Shown here: in pieces, positions 12,406-24,701 of the stretch
Layout of the letters: every line of letters begins with the position of its first letter
How positions within the stretch are numbered: the first letter of the stretch is position 1
Origin: Hydrangea macrophylla
Taxonomy: Eukaryota > Streptophyta > Magnoliopsida > Cornales > Hydrangeaceae
NCBI GenBank assembly: GCA_033977485.1
Contig: CM066987.1
Coordinates: 49,913,033-49,977,032 of the forward strand
Direction: 5' to 3'
Length of the DNA: 64,000 bases
Position numbers and translations under genes: made by a program
Notes under the pieces: model-generated
What the model was told of the DNA's origin: nothing
Databases searched by the model: none
Seen by the model: the letters and a program-made list of their open reading frames with translations, nothing else

Positions 12406-13493
12406 TTGAGATTGTTTTGCTTGGATTATGATGAATTACCAGGACTCGAAAAAAGCTTAGTGGAGCATAAATTGCCTATCAAGACTGGATATAAACCAGT
12501 GAAACAACAACCTCGACGGATGACACCAGAAGTCACCATGAAGATTAAAGAAGAAATTGAAACGTTGCTCAAGGCAGGCTTCATTAGAACTGCCAGGTAG
12601 GTTGAATGGCTTTCAAATGTTGTTCCAGTTATGAAGAAAAATGGAAAGTTAAGAGTCTGTATTGATTACAGAAATCTTAATTTGGCCACACCCTAAGGAT
12701 TAATATCCTATGCTAATAGTTGATTTAATAATTGATAGATCTACTGGAAATACTATAATGTCTATGATGGATGGTCACTCAGGATATAATCAAATATGTA
12801 TTGCTAAGGAAGACATTCATAAAATCGTATTTAGGTGTCCAGGGAACATAGGCACCTTCGAATGGGTACAAATGCCTTTTGGTCTGAAAAATGCAGGAGC
12901 TACTTATCAGAGGGCTATGAATGCTATTTTTTATGATATGATTGAAACATTTTTAGAGTGTTATAAAGATGACATAATTGTTAAATCAAAATCATTTGAT
13001 GATCATTTAATGCACATGAGATTAGCATTCGAAATGAGGCTTTTCAAACTTAAATTGAATCCATTGAAATGTGTTTTTGGAGTTAGTACTAGAACTTTTC
13101 TGGGGTATTTGGTGCATGAAAAAGGAATTCAGGTGGATAAGAATAAAGCTCAAACAATTATTCAAAGTAAACCCCCTTCGACCAAAAAGGAATTGCAAAG
13201 ATTCCTAGGACAGGTTAATTTTATTCGAAGATTTATTTCCAATACTACTAGAAGAACTCTGATATTCTCTCCTTTGTTGAAATTGAAGGATCATGAAGAA
13301 TTAAAATGGGAAGATAAACACCAAACTGTATTTCAAGCCTTGAAGAATTATTTGGTGAAGCCACCAGTATTAATGCCTCCAAGAAAGTACAGACCTATGA
13401 AGTTGTATATCTCAGCAGCAGAAGAATCAACTGGGGTCTTATTAGTCCAAGATAATGATGATAAAAAAAGAACAGGCTATTTATTATCTTAGT
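12406..13493 (+). pseudogene. Tat reverse transcriptase (decayed, YKDD)
   Basis: Recognisable RT motifs include KPVKQQPRRMTPE near 12500, a stop-interrupted KNGKLRVCIDYRNL near 12640, MSMMDGHSGYNQI near 12765, and MPFGLKNAGATYQRAMN near 12870. The catalytic box reads ECYKDDIIVKS near 12965, where the family has YVDD. The substitution after Tyr and the upstream stops (12598, about 12695) argue against activity. The RNase H connection domain follows to 13493. Confidence 0.85.
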
Positions 13494-14266
13494 AGGTTTT
13501 TAACCCTATTGAATGCAAATATCCTTTATGGAAAAACTATGTTTTTTTATATATTTTGCAATACTGAAATTGAGAATTATCTTCTTCTTACTGAAGTCTA
13601 TGTTATTGCTAAGTTTGATTTAATTAAGTATATATTGAATCGACCTATTTTAAGAAATCGAATTGGTAAATGGATTTTGACTTTATCATAATTCTGTTTA
13701 TTCTATGTATCACAAAAGGCTATGAAAGGGCAAGCTTTAGCAAATTTTCTAGCTGATCACCCAAATTGTCTTGAAACAGAGGGAACTTATGAAATTGGAT
13801 ATGTAACTACTAGTCCATGGAAATTATGATTCGATGGATTTAAAACAGAATTTGTTGTAGGTATTGGGTTCATTATTGAATCAGCTGAGAAAATTAAAAC
13901 CAAATATGATTTTAAACTTGATTCAAGTCAATATACTAATAATCAAGTTGAATACGAAGCTCTGATTATGGGTCTTGAAACCCTTTTAGATCTTAAAGCT
14001 ACATTTGTAGATATTTTTGGAGATTCCCAAATAGTTATAAACCACATGAATGGGGAAGATAAATGTATGAGTAGTACTTTAAAGATATATTATGACACTA
14101 CAATGGATTTATTATCCAAATTTGATAGTGTGAACCTCTTACATATTCCTAGAAGTTTTAATGAAGAAGCCAATGATATGGCTCAAAAGGCGTCCAGATT
14201 TAGAACTAATGTTGGAGATTTTGAGATGGAACAAGTCACTTATAGGAAGCTAGTGCCTATATTGAT
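13494..14266 (+). pseudogene. Tat RNase H and archaeal-type RNase H (decayed)
   Basis: The first RNase H is badly broken after 13493. A second RNase H is visible from about 13800: FDGFKTEFVVGIGFI, then NNQVEYEALIMGLETL, FGDSQIVINHM and FNEEANDMAQKAS. This follows the D...E...D...D order of the archaeal-type domain that Tat elements carry upstream of integrase. The coding sequence is then cut by the solo LTR at 14267. Confidence 0.75.
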
Positions 14267-15615
14267 TGTAACAACCTACATTTGCATTTAATTTTAATCT
14301 GACATTCCCATAATTAATCTGTATTTGAATTGACATATTTTAAATCAAATTGTATTGTCTGCATTTATCTAATTTCAATTCTTATGCTTAGAATTTATTT
14401 CTTGCTTTACTTCAGAATTAAAATTCTTTTGGGGTCAAACTGCAATTTCTGTAAATTTAGTAATACCTGTATTGAATTTCAAATCCGTATTTCAAAACGG
14501 TGGAAATGTTTGCTTTTGACCCAATCAAGTATTTTTATGGAACCGGAAAATCAATTCTTAAGTTAAAACGAATTTTCTGTATTTTGTGATGAACACCGCG
14601 CCACGAAAATACCAGTTTATGTCCTAAACTGTCCGTACCACGTTAAACTGGCACATATTTTGGGATTGGACGTAAAGAAGACATGACCAATGCTTTTTAA
14701 TCATTTAATCTTGCAATGATGGGATAGGGCCTTGTTTGTCTATACATTGGGTGTATGTGTTAAATTGGTACCATAAGTTAAATTCCTAAACACTTACAAG
14801 TTGACCCCTATACACCTACATGGCTCTTGGGTGATCTGTAGGACTATGAGATTATACATCAGTGCATATATGTATGCACATATACTGAAAATTAAGGTGT
14901 AATCAAGGAATTGTTAAACCAAATTTGAGTTTATTAAGTGAGCTTAAAAATACTTGGAGCCCAAGTTCACCTCTCTCATCCTTCTCTATATACACCATAG
15001 ACACACACATTCTGCACTGGAATATTCAAAGAGTTAAAAGAGAGAGTTTGAGAGTTCTTAGTTGCTGAGTTTCTAGAGAGAAGAAGAACAATCCCCATAG
15101 CAAAGCTTGATTTTTGGATTCTTGTATTTCCATTCTTTCTCAACAATCTCTTTGCTTTAATATCTGTGAGTATTTCAAACTCACTCAAAATGTAATTCAG
15201 ATTTTATTTATTGTTTTAAGTAGTTTCATTTGGAATCACCATTGATGAATTTTCGTATTAAACTCCATAGCTTGAAAAATCAAGGTTTTCCAAAGTTAAT
15301 CAAAATTCATTTTTAGAACGAAATATGAAAGATTTTAGTACATAGAGGTTGTAGTTGTAATATTAAAGCTTAATTTGTTCATATCATAATGTATTTTAAA
15401 AATGAAGTTTTGACGTCCTTCGGTATTCCATAAAATTTGTAAGCTATGTTTAGATTCATGTAAAATTGGCCTTGGATTCTTAATCCTTTTGAAAAACTAA
15501 AGAGAAACATATATTACATGTCCTATGAATTGTTGGATCTGAAAATGGGTCAAAAAGACCCCTGAAATCTGAAAACTGAGCAGTTCTGACGAGGAAGATG
15601 ACCCTCTGCTTCATC

Positions 15616-15804
15616 TCGCGCCACGATCGCGCGAGCAGACCGCGCGAGCGACCCATCGCGCGAGCGATCCGCGCGCGCGATCCTTGCGTCCCCAGGCAGA
15701 CAGAAGAATTTATATAAAGAAAATGAAAATTAGGCAGGTCGCGCGAGCGGCCCGCGCGAGCAACCTGTCGGGCGAGCGGCCCGCGCGCGCGACTTCTGGC
15801 AGTT
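15616..15804. repeat. Cluster of GCGCGAGCG motifs in solo LTR
   Basis: Two groups (about 15616-15690 and 15737-15804) of imperfect repeats of CGCGCGAGCGACC and CGCGCGCGCGA, strikingly GC-rich in an AT-rich LTR. The motifs are partly self-complementary. Confidence 0.85.
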
Positions 15805-16114
15805 TCTAGTTTTTGCTTATTTTGTGATAAGGGACTGTTTGGGGTAAAAATTTATATACTGTTTGAGTACTGTTTGGGAAATTTATTAAACCAGAATCTT
15901 AATTGGTTATGTTTGGACGATTAAAACTTTGTATTGTGACTTATCAACTCCCGTACGCGCGTTTTTTGTATAAATTAGTGAATTGCCTCATGTTTTAAAA
16001 TTTCATGACATACATGTGGAGTCAGTTGTACATGCATGGTGAGTATGAATGTTGGTCAGTATGGAAAAGAATAATGGTCAGTGTGGTATAGTGAGTACGG
16101 TTGAGATGGTGTTG

Positions 16115-16460
16115 TGGACACTCCCTGGTAAGTGAGTACCAAAGTGTGTTGTGATTGAGATTGCGGCGAGGGTGTCTTTGAAATGCGACGGTGGCAAAAC
16201 TGGACACTCCCTGACGACCATGGTAGAGTCAAAGTGTGTGAAGCCGAACTTGGACATTCCCTAGCACCCATGAAAGTGCTAAAGTGTGGCCTACGGACAC
16301 TCCCTGATACCCGAGTCTGGATACTGCGTGAGGGTTCCTCCGGTATTTGCATGGCGGATTTGGTAGTCAAAGTGTGAGGCAATGGACACTCCCTGGTACC
16401 CCGGACCAAAGTGTGAGGCAAACTGGACATTCCCTGGCACCCCTGTGCTAAAGTGTGGCT
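16115..16460. repeat. Six degenerate hairpin-forming repeats in solo LTR
   Basis: About six units of 40-60 bp share GGACACTCCCTGG ... CCAAAGTGTG. Within a unit ACACT near the start can pair with AGTGT near the end, so each could form a small hairpin. Units begin near 16117, 16201, 16252, 16293, 16383 and 16424. Confidence 0.8.
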
Positions 16461-17108
16461 ATCTTAGCGTTTCAAAGATACCGGTGTGTAATGGTGGGTT
16501 GTTGGGTCTTGTCGAGAGAAAAGAGTCGGTAAGATGAGATGGTGCATGGCTCTCATACACGGTCACATATACGAGAAATATATCTTTTAAATAATATTGT
16601 GGTTGTTTCCTAAAATGAACTCCTTGTTTTAATATCGGATTAATTGAGATATGTATAGAGGTAAATGAATATGTTTTACATTCAAAGTTATGTTTTTAAT
16701 ACTCACCAGCTTCTTGAAGCTGACGACGTTGATGCGTCCTGGACATTCGTGTTCAGGCTTTTCAGGTTATAACCAGGAGGAATCTTATGACTATGCGAAT
16801 TGAGAACAACTGCTGGAAAGAGAAATTTTCGTTATATGCTTTAAGTTTTAAACTGATTTGTAATAAGGATGACTGTAATAGACACTAAGTTATTGTTTTA
16901 ATTTAAGGCGGTCTATGCCTTTAGATGACCCGTGCTGTAATATTTATTAAGTTAGAAAAATATTTATAAGCCTTGATTGCTCTACTCTAATTATTGTTTA
17001 TCATTGTTCGACGTTTGGGACGGAATCGATCCTTCAAACTGTCGCGACCTACGGGTCCATAAAGGAAATTAAATGCTTTCCTTATTTATGCTACGTTGGG
17101 GCGTGACA

Positions 17109-18398
17109 TTGATAGATAGATTGCCTTTTGTTAACATCTCAAATGTTGAGATTCATGATGATTGAAGAAAACCAATCATAGATTATCTTTCAGGGTTAGA
17201 TGAAAAGCCTAGTCGAAGTATAAGATTGAACTCTGTCAATTATATCATGTATGGTGGAAGATTGTTTAAAAGAGGAAGTGATGGATTACTACTTGAATGT
17301 TTAAGTAATCTCGAAGGAATTGAGGCTATAGCTCAAAGTCATGAAAGATTGTGAGGTGCTCATTAATCTGGAATCAAAATGAGATGGTTACTTCAAAGGC
17401 ATAGCATTTGCTGGCCAATAATCTTAAAAGATTGTATTGAATTTGCCAAGGGATGTCAAGAATGTCAAAAACATGGTCCTTTGAAACATTTACCAACTAT
17501 TGACCTTCAATAAATGGTGAAACCTTTTCCTTTTAGAGGTTGGGCCATTGATGTGATAGGAAAAATTAGTCCTCCTTCTTTGAAGGGTCATGGATTCATT
17601 ATTGTAGCCACAGATTATTTCACTAAATGGGTAGAGGTTGAACCTATGCAAACTGTGACTTAAACAACAGTTATCAAATTATTAGAGAATATAGTCTATA
17701 GATTTGGTATTTCTCAAACCATTGTATCTGAAAATGCTTCTATATTCGAAGGGGATGTGGTTGCTTTTGCAAGTAAGTTAGGGATTACAATTTCAAAATC
17801 AACCCCATATTATGCCCAATCTAATGGTCATGCTGAATGAACTAATAAAATCATTAAGGAAAATATGGCTAAAGTCATAAAAAATAATCCAAGGATGTGG
17901 CGTGAGATTTTTCCATAAATATTATGGGCATATAGAACTTCCAAGCGAACAAGTACAAGGGTGTCTCCCTATGCTTAAACTTTTGGTCATGAGGCAGTTT
18001 TACCAATTGAGATAAAAGTTAATTCTCTTCGAATTATGAAGCAGGATCAATTATCCTTGGATGAATATCAAATATCAATGGCTATTGAATTAGAAGACAT
18101 CGATGAAATCCTGATACAAAAGAAAATAACAACAAGAGGATATAATAAAAAAGCTCAACCTAGAACCTTTAATGAAGGAGATTTGGTTTAGAAAACAATA
18201 TTGCCTATTTGATCTAAAGATCCAAAGTATGGAAAATGGTCCCCTAAGTGGGAAGGTCCATTCCAAATCTACAAAGTTTTTAAAGGTGGATTTTACCATT
18301 TGAAAATTTTAAGTGGTTATGTACATGTAAGAAAAATCAATGGTAGATTTCTCAAACAGTATTATCCAACTATTTGGGAAGCAAGAAATCTAGAATGA
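17109..18398 (+). pseudogene. Tat integrase (decayed)
   Basis: A zinc-binding region is visible with a Cys pair in GCQECQKHGPLKHLPT near 17455. The core follows: WAIDVIGKISPPS near 17550 (first Asp kept), IVSENASIFEGD near 17730, where the family has SDNG so the second Asp is lost, and PYYAQSNGHAE near 17810. The C-terminal DNA-binding part contains GKWSPKWEGPFQIYKV near 18235. There are at least five in-frame stops (for example 17512, 17660, 17838, 17917). Confidence 0.85.
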
Positions 18399-18602
18399 AG
18401 ATGTGACATTCAAAAATAAGACCATATATTCATATTCGAAATAATTACAAACCAGATTTTGGTAAGTTACAAAATTCTATGGTATAATCCTTTATAGCAA
18501 TTTACCTATAATTTGAGCCTTTAGTCTAAAAATATCCCAACACCTGGTATACAATTTTGACTGACCAAGAATGAATTTTTGCCTAAAAATTGATTATTAG
18601 TT
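18399..18602. other. Tat region between integrase and antisense gene
   Basis: About 200 bp of AT-rich sequence between the converging integrase and antisense reading frames. No coding frame seen; it would hold the convergent 3' ends. Confidence 0.4.
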
Positions 18603-21443
18603 CTTCAAAGGCTTAGATTCAAACTCTGTCTTCAAAACCAGAACCTTTGCTCGAATATCTTCTCGATTGGTCTTCAAAGCATTCAATTCAGTTTCCACAA
18701 GCTCGAGTTCCTGTAAAAAACTGTCTCTTTTTGCAGAAAGTTTATCAATAGCAATGTTGCTCTCATTAAATCTTCTAACATCTGGTTCATTGCAAGAGTC
18801 TTTTCTGTCGTATACTCCATGTCAATCTCCAATCTTTTCCTTTCTTCGACAACTTTTTCAAGAAGAAAATAGTTGAAATCAAAGGTTGACATAAGCTTTA
18901 AGATTACTTCTTTGTCTGTGACAGAAATTTCTGAACTCTCCAACATGAATTGACACAAAATTTTCAAAGCCTTTTATACTTCTTTATCTTCAAAAACTTC
19001 AAATGGAATTTTACTGAAAAGCCTCAATGTAGCAATTGCTACTACTGGATCCATCGAAGGCACCTTTGGCTTACTTTGGCCCATCATTTGTTGGAAAAAT
19101 TCTTGAAAATTAGCAGTGTCTTCCATCTTCAAAACATATTTCAAACTATCTTGGAAATTTGTTACTTCTTCAGGAGTAAGATTAGGAGGGAGAGACATTT
19201 GAAACATCCCAAAGCTTGAAGGACCTGAAGCAGCATAAGATGCAGATGTACGTTGTTTTGCAGCACCTTCGGGATTAGAACTTGTGCTAGTCTTCGAAGG
19301 ACCAGTTTTAATTCCAGTAATTTGTTCAGTCTAGTCAACAAAAGATAAACATTCATTTAGAACATGTTTATGAAAAAAAGACAAAAAACATAAAAGAATA
19401 CTAGGAAAATTTGAATGACTTACCACTGGGTGATATTCGAGCAATAAAGGCTGCATGTCCTGTGAAGGGGATTCTCGAATCTCTGAAACTTTGAGACTAT
19501 GAAGTTCTGTTTGTGGAGTCAGTTGAGCAGAGTCAGGTTCAGGTTCCACCTTCGAAATGGGAACTGCTAGAATGAGAGTTTTCCCAATGATCTTCGAGCC
19601 AGTAGATGGTTCAGTAGTTGTCTTGGCTCTCTTCCTTCGTACGAGCTGTATGGTAGGGCTTGAATCTTCTTCTTCATCACATTATTTACTTCCAGTTGCT
19701 TGAGGAGGACTCTCTGTTGGAAGAATGAGTATTCTTTTAGGTCTGGAAGGTGGAAGAGCAGAAGTTGAGACCTTAGAGGAAATTGGGATAGGAGGTGCAT
19801 CCTTCAAAGTATTGGGTATTGAGGAAGAGCTTTCACCAATTGCTTTCCCTATGTTGCAAAGTTTAAACAATATTAATTAGAATTCTTTTCATTATTCAAA
19901 AGGGAAAAGTTGAGTTGGTAAACTATTTACCTTTTGTCTTCGAATCAAGATGTCTTAAGAGGTGGCATTTGTCCATTGATACTGACATCAGATTTTCCCA
20001 CCAGCTTGAGAAGGTAAGTGTGCAAGTGGTGTACACTGGTAGGGAAGTGAATTCAAGCGTTCGAACCTTGTTCTGATAAGCTGCTAATGCAGCAGTTACC
20101 ACTGATTCTGGTACCCTCGAAGTTGTCTTATAAGCCATAAAGGTATTGGATTGACTTCTCATTGAGAAAGGAATTGACTGTGTGAGCCCAAATTGTCTTG
20201 AAAATTGGTTTGGAAGATAGAGCTCACCATAATATTTGACACTGAGATTATTCCCAAAAAATAAATCTCTGCTGATATAAAAAACTTCCCCATGCAGCTT
20301 TCAATTCAACTGCATTTGATGTTCAATCCAAAATTTGACACATATGTATAGGGAAAAGAGGAGTATTGTCCTTAGGATTGTAAAGGACAGAGAAATGTTG
20401 GAATAGGCCATTCGACCTTACTGAGCAGAGGTCGAAGAAGAAGGAAAGTGAGTCCTTGAAAGATTTTTCAATAGTTGGTAATACAGTAAAGAAAAGTCCA
20501 TGGGGGACAAGATTTTCTCTAAGCCTAAATTATGGATTTCTGGAAAGTAGGCATAAACCCATAATTGCAAAATCCAGAAGGGCCCACCTTGGGTTGGGAG
20601 AAAAGGATCATAACACAAGTCAGAGAAAGATCTATATAGAGATCCTAGCACAAAAGGAGCCAAGCTAATCTTCGACCAGCAGCTAAAGCTTTGGCAATAT
20701 TAGAGAATTCAAGACAACTCTCTGAGAAGAAGTACTGAATAAATGTTTCGAAAGCCAATAAAGAAGAAAACAGTAATACTCTGTATCTGATACCTCTTCT
20801 AATGATTTTTTTTATGAGAAGTCATGAAATTGGTGTATCCAAAAGACTTAGGATCAGATCAAATTGGGGGACTATCAGATTCCACCATGTATGGGTGATC
20901 ATCTTCCCCATGAGATAAAAACCCTAATAAATGACAAATGTCGAGAACAGTTGGACCTATTGGACCAAAACAAAACTAGAAATGATTAAAGATAGGGTTC
21001 TAGAAACATAACGACCCAGCAAGCAGGTTAGGACTTGCTTCAATGGGATATTTTGAGAGGTTAATGGCATGGTAGATTCCCGTTGTGATCAGGGCCTCTC
21101 TCCTTTTATCCAAAATTCTTTCTACCCATTCTGGCCAATCTTTCCCAGGTTTAGGCCAATGTCGAAACTTCAATTCATTCCTTGTTATAGGAATTTATTG
21201 CTGGTATGCTAAGTGTTGTTGTCCTAGTCTAGGGTAATATACGTGAAGTTTGAGGTTGGGGGTACTTAAGCAAGGACCTACAGCAATTGAGGATTCCTGA
21301 TTGGGAAAGGTTACAGGGACAAGGATTTCATTGATCAGTGAAGTTTCTTTTCCATTCGAATACTTCGTCTATTCATCCTGAACTATTTTCTCAAAATCAT
21401 CGCAAACTTTCTATAGTGGGGTATTGTCTCTAGTTGTAGTCAT
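18603..21443 (-). pseudogene. Antisense gene of the old Tat element, plant mobile domain (decayed)
   Basis: Minus-strand coding starts near an ATG at 21443. It shows plant mobile domain motifs: NELKFRHWPKPGKDWPEW near 21150, FGPIGPTVLDICHLLGFL near 20950, and GPFWILQLWVYAYFPE near 20580. The C-terminal part (19549-18683) is charged and coiled-coil-like with Ser/Pro-rich linkers, possibly split by introns. Many stops and frameshifts break it. Antisense genes carrying this domain between pol and 3' LTR are known from Tat-lineage elements. In free-living plant genes the domain is linked to transposon silencing, but its role in elements is unproven. Confidence 0.7.
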
Positions 21444-21752
21444 TTTTTGGGGAGAAAGGACGAGAGTGATCGCAACAAGAATAGGATGCAAGAGAGATAG
21501 AATATAGAAGAAGGGTTTGTGGAAGTTAGAAGGTTTTTTTTTCTTTATCTCTTATCTATTTATAGTCTTTGGTGTCGTTTGGGAAGAAATGCATTGATTA
21601 AGAAAGAAGCCGTTAGAATTGGTTACTTAAATAGCCGTTATTTTAAATAAGAATGCACACTGGTTTAGAATGAACTATTTCAGTTTGGTTAATACATATA
21701 TGAATTTTTATAATTCATTGAACTAAAGAGGAAATACAAATTATAGACATAA

Positions 21753-23308
21753 TTAATAATAATGTGGAAACCCATAAGTCACGAGATTGTGAAACATATC
21801 CCAATGATAAGCAAAATACTCCACTTCTACTTCTATCTCGAGACTTAAATTCATGGCTTGCAATGTCAATTTGTCTTCACTTCGAAGGGTGAAATAAGCA
21901 GCCTTGAGTTGTTCTTCATACTGATTTAACCGAGAATTGATCTTGGCCAAGACTTTGCGAAGACCTCGAAGCTCTTTGGCTAATGGAGTCTTACCTCAAA
22001 GAGATATGCCATCAGCTTTGACTTCATCTTTGAGATACGCAATTCGACCTTCGAGGTCAGGCTTCGAATAATAGGAAACATTACTCTCTTCGTCAGAGCT
22101 TCTACACCCATAGATGTATTTGTCTTTAAATTCTAATACTTCATCAAGAAGTACAATTGGACCTTCCTTGAAACTGTCATACAGATGCATCAAGTAATTT
22201 AGGTGATTAACACTTTCTTGATGATGAGAATACCACCTTACATGAGTAGGTAAGGTTCGAAGGGTGAAATCAATTTGGGTTCGAACAAGTGTTGAAATGC
22301 TCCATTCATGGCATAAGACATGGCAACTCCATTCAAAATTGATTCGAGCCTTTGGTTCTTGTAATATGGAGAATGGGAGATGTGAGAACGCTACTAGAAG
22401 CCTTTGTACTTGAATAATTAAGCATGAGGAAGGTGATAAAACAGGAGGAGTATGTTCGAATATAGGACCATTCCTGCACAATTGGTCTAATTTTAAGAAA
22501 TGATCACTTACGTCGTCAAATGGGTCAACCACTTGAACCCTTGTGTCCGGAAAGCCCAGTATAGAGTAATAAAAAATAAGCACTCTTTCTTTGTATTCTT
22601 TTTCGACAAGTTTACATTTAGAAAAGCTGAGAAGTAATGCTCAGTGAAAATTTTTTCATGAGATGCCCTTACATATGTGTGAATAGGAGGCCTGCCTTAG
22701 GGAGTTGAGACATTACCTCTTTGGAATCTTTCACCAGGAGGACTGGTAGAAGATATCAACCAAGCATTCAACAAGTTTTGTTCTCGAGAGAGGCGATTCA
22801 AAAATAGATAATATGGTTTTATTATTCTACTTCGAATGATTCCTTTAATTTCAGGATATTCAAAGTCCTGATGAATAACTGAAGGTACTATGGTTGGTGT
22901 TTCAAGGTTCATGCCTTTGTAATATCCTACGCCTTCACCATGGAAAATGGGTTGCTCCCAAGCAGGAGGGAATGTTTGAGAATTGTAAATTGACTTCAAA
23001 GGGCTTGAAGATGAAATTTGTTCTGAAGAAGATGCACTTGGTCGGTTTAACATTTTATGTCATTTTCCCCACTTCGAATATGTGAATGGTTCAGGAGGAA
23101 TCTCAGGAGGATCCCAATTGGTTCGATGAGGATTTTCAGGGCGTTTTGTTGCCAAAATTACTTCTTCAGGAAGATCTAGAGGAAATTGATCACCAGTATC
23201 GAACGAAGATTGAGAAGAAGGCATGCTTAATGGAGTAGATTTGAAGTGACAAGTAAAGTTGTAGATGCAAAAACTAAGCAAAGATGGTATGTTAATAGAA
23301 GCCAACAT
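21753..23308 (-). pseudogene. Second antisense gene of the old Tat element (decayed, unknown)
   Basis: Successive minus-strand segments (23308-23060, 23053-22697, 22583-21996, 21950-21753) flow from one to the next with few breaks. They encode a Ser/Pro-rich N-terminus, a globular middle (PAWEQPIFHGEGVGYYKG) and a heptad-like C-terminus (LNQYEEQLKAAYFTLRSEDK). A likely ATG is at about 23223. I do not recognise a family. It lies upstream of the mobile-domain gene in the same antisense direction, nearest the LTR. Confidence 0.5.
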
Positions 23309-23417
23309 GAAGATAAATGCAGGTTTAAGCCCTCAATTTAATCATGTTCAGAAGGTTGCATGAAAATCTCAACTACCTAGCATGATCTTGACACGATCGC
23401 CATTATCTTTTTCGAAT

Positions 23418-23434
23418 CAAAAGGAAAGGGGTAA
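23418..23434 (+). other. Putative polypurine tract of the old Tat element
   Basis: The purine run AAAAGGAAAGGGGTAA directly precedes a TG that could open the 3' LTR. Confidence 0.45.
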
Positions 23435-23989
23435 TGTTTATGATGAATTTATCCAGCCAATGAGAAGGTGCAACGAAGAATGTGATGTGGCAAGGTAATT
23501 AACCGATTGAGAAGTCACGCGGGAGCAGTTATTGGCAGTTTTGCTATTCACTTTGTTTAAAATGTAAACCGCTAAGGGACACGTGTTGATCATTGAAGAA
23601 TAACTGAAAACATGTGTCAACCCAAGGCAGTGCCACCTGATTGAGCAGTTATCAGTTGAAAGAAGAAGGATTTTTTAGCCCTCGACAATTGTAAATAGAG
23701 GGAGTCTGTGATCAAGAAGAGGATGTATCTCGATCAATATCAACCAATACACTTTTATACCTTTACAAATATTGTACTTTCATCAATACTTTTAGAGTTC
23801 GAATAAGAACACCTTCAAAGTTATCTTCAACGTTAGATTGTAATTTATTTTACTTAATAAAATAGTATGTTTCTCTACTATTTTTAATTACTGTTCTTTA
23901 ATAGGAGTAGTTATTCATTACTTAGTTCGAAGTTCTTTAACTTATCATATCTTTATACGTTTGAAGTCCTGGCATCGAATGTCACCACA
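23435..23989 (+). repeat. Probable 3' LTR of the old Tat element
   Basis: About 555 bp between the purine tract and TGTCACCACA. It contains a TATA-like TGTAAATAGAGGG near 23690 and AATAAAATA near 23858, as expected of an LTR. No second LTR copy exists in the window to confirm its ends. Confidence 0.45.
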
Positions 23990-24701
23990 ATCTCCCTGGT
24001 GAGGCGCAGTTTGAGTACTTATCAAACCACACACATTAGTAATTTGCTTTGTCTGGCACGCTCGCACTTTATATAATTTCACTTATATCGTTAGAGAAAT
24101 TTATCAATCAAATAGTATCTACCTCTGACTTTTCTCTCTCCCTCTCTGCGCTCATCTTTAGAACAGTATCAATGCCCGAAAACAGAAGCAACCTTGAATC
24201 TACAAAAGTTTGGACATGTATCCCATTGAGGGTAACGTGTAATTAAAAAGATGATGAGAAACAAAATCTTTAAATTCGTGAGTAAATCCAATAAAAAAAT
24301 CTCAGAACAAACGCAGAGAGATTTCGTCACTGTTGAAACGATGGACGAGATGAAACCTGTGGAGAACGACATCCATTGGGTGACGATTAGCTGAGAAACT
24401 TTAGGTTGGGAATCTATCCAGTGTTACACATGTACACTGTTGATGACTTCAATATTGTTTTAAATGTTACCTGTCGAGTTCTAATTGGATTCTGTAAAAC
24501 CAATTAGGTTGGGAATCTATTTGTGTAGAATTTAATCTCATGGATAATATAATTATGGAGAAATGCTAAACTACCTTATATCTAAGGCTTAGTTTGGCCC
24601 CCATTTTGGTGCATCTTTTTTTTTTTAAGTACAATTTTATGCTAATTTATTTGGTAATTAGTTTATGAGCTTTGTAAATATTGAATTTATGGCTTTTTTG
24701 G
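23990..24701. other. Intergenic, no gene seen
   Basis: AT-rich sequence without a credible coding frame. It includes a direct copy of TAGGCTTAGTTTGGCCCCCA near 24583 that recurs at 24815, probably part of the adjacent foldback element. Confidence 0.5.

Larger units (their letters stand above)
14267..17108. mobile_element. Solo LTR (2842 bp) nested in the Tat pol
   Basis: The sequence runs TGTAACAACC...GGGGCGTGACA and is flanked by a perfect 5-bp duplication TTGAT (14262-14266 and 17109-17113). Removing it and one repeat restores the Tat coding order from RNase H to integrase. No internal region is present, so this is a solo LTR left by LTR-LTR recombination. The TGTAACA start, large size and internal repeats resemble LTRs of Tekay/Del-type Gypsy elements, but that assignment is by resemblance. 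A possible TATA (TCTATATACACC) lies near 14983 if transcription is on the plus strand. Confidence 0.9.
10105..23989 (+). mobile_element. Old Tat/Ogre-type Gypsy element, 5' truncated, with nested solo LTR
   Basis: Plus-strand remnants appear in the order late gag, protease, RT, RNase H, archaeal-type RNase H, integrase. A region with antisense genes and a probable 3' LTR follow. The second RNase H upstream of integrase and the antisense genes between integrase and LTR are known hallmarks of the Tat lineage. The 5' LTR and early gag are absent, and the left edge abuts a foreign LTR scrap. The coding region has dozens of stops and frameshifts. Confidence 0.8.
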
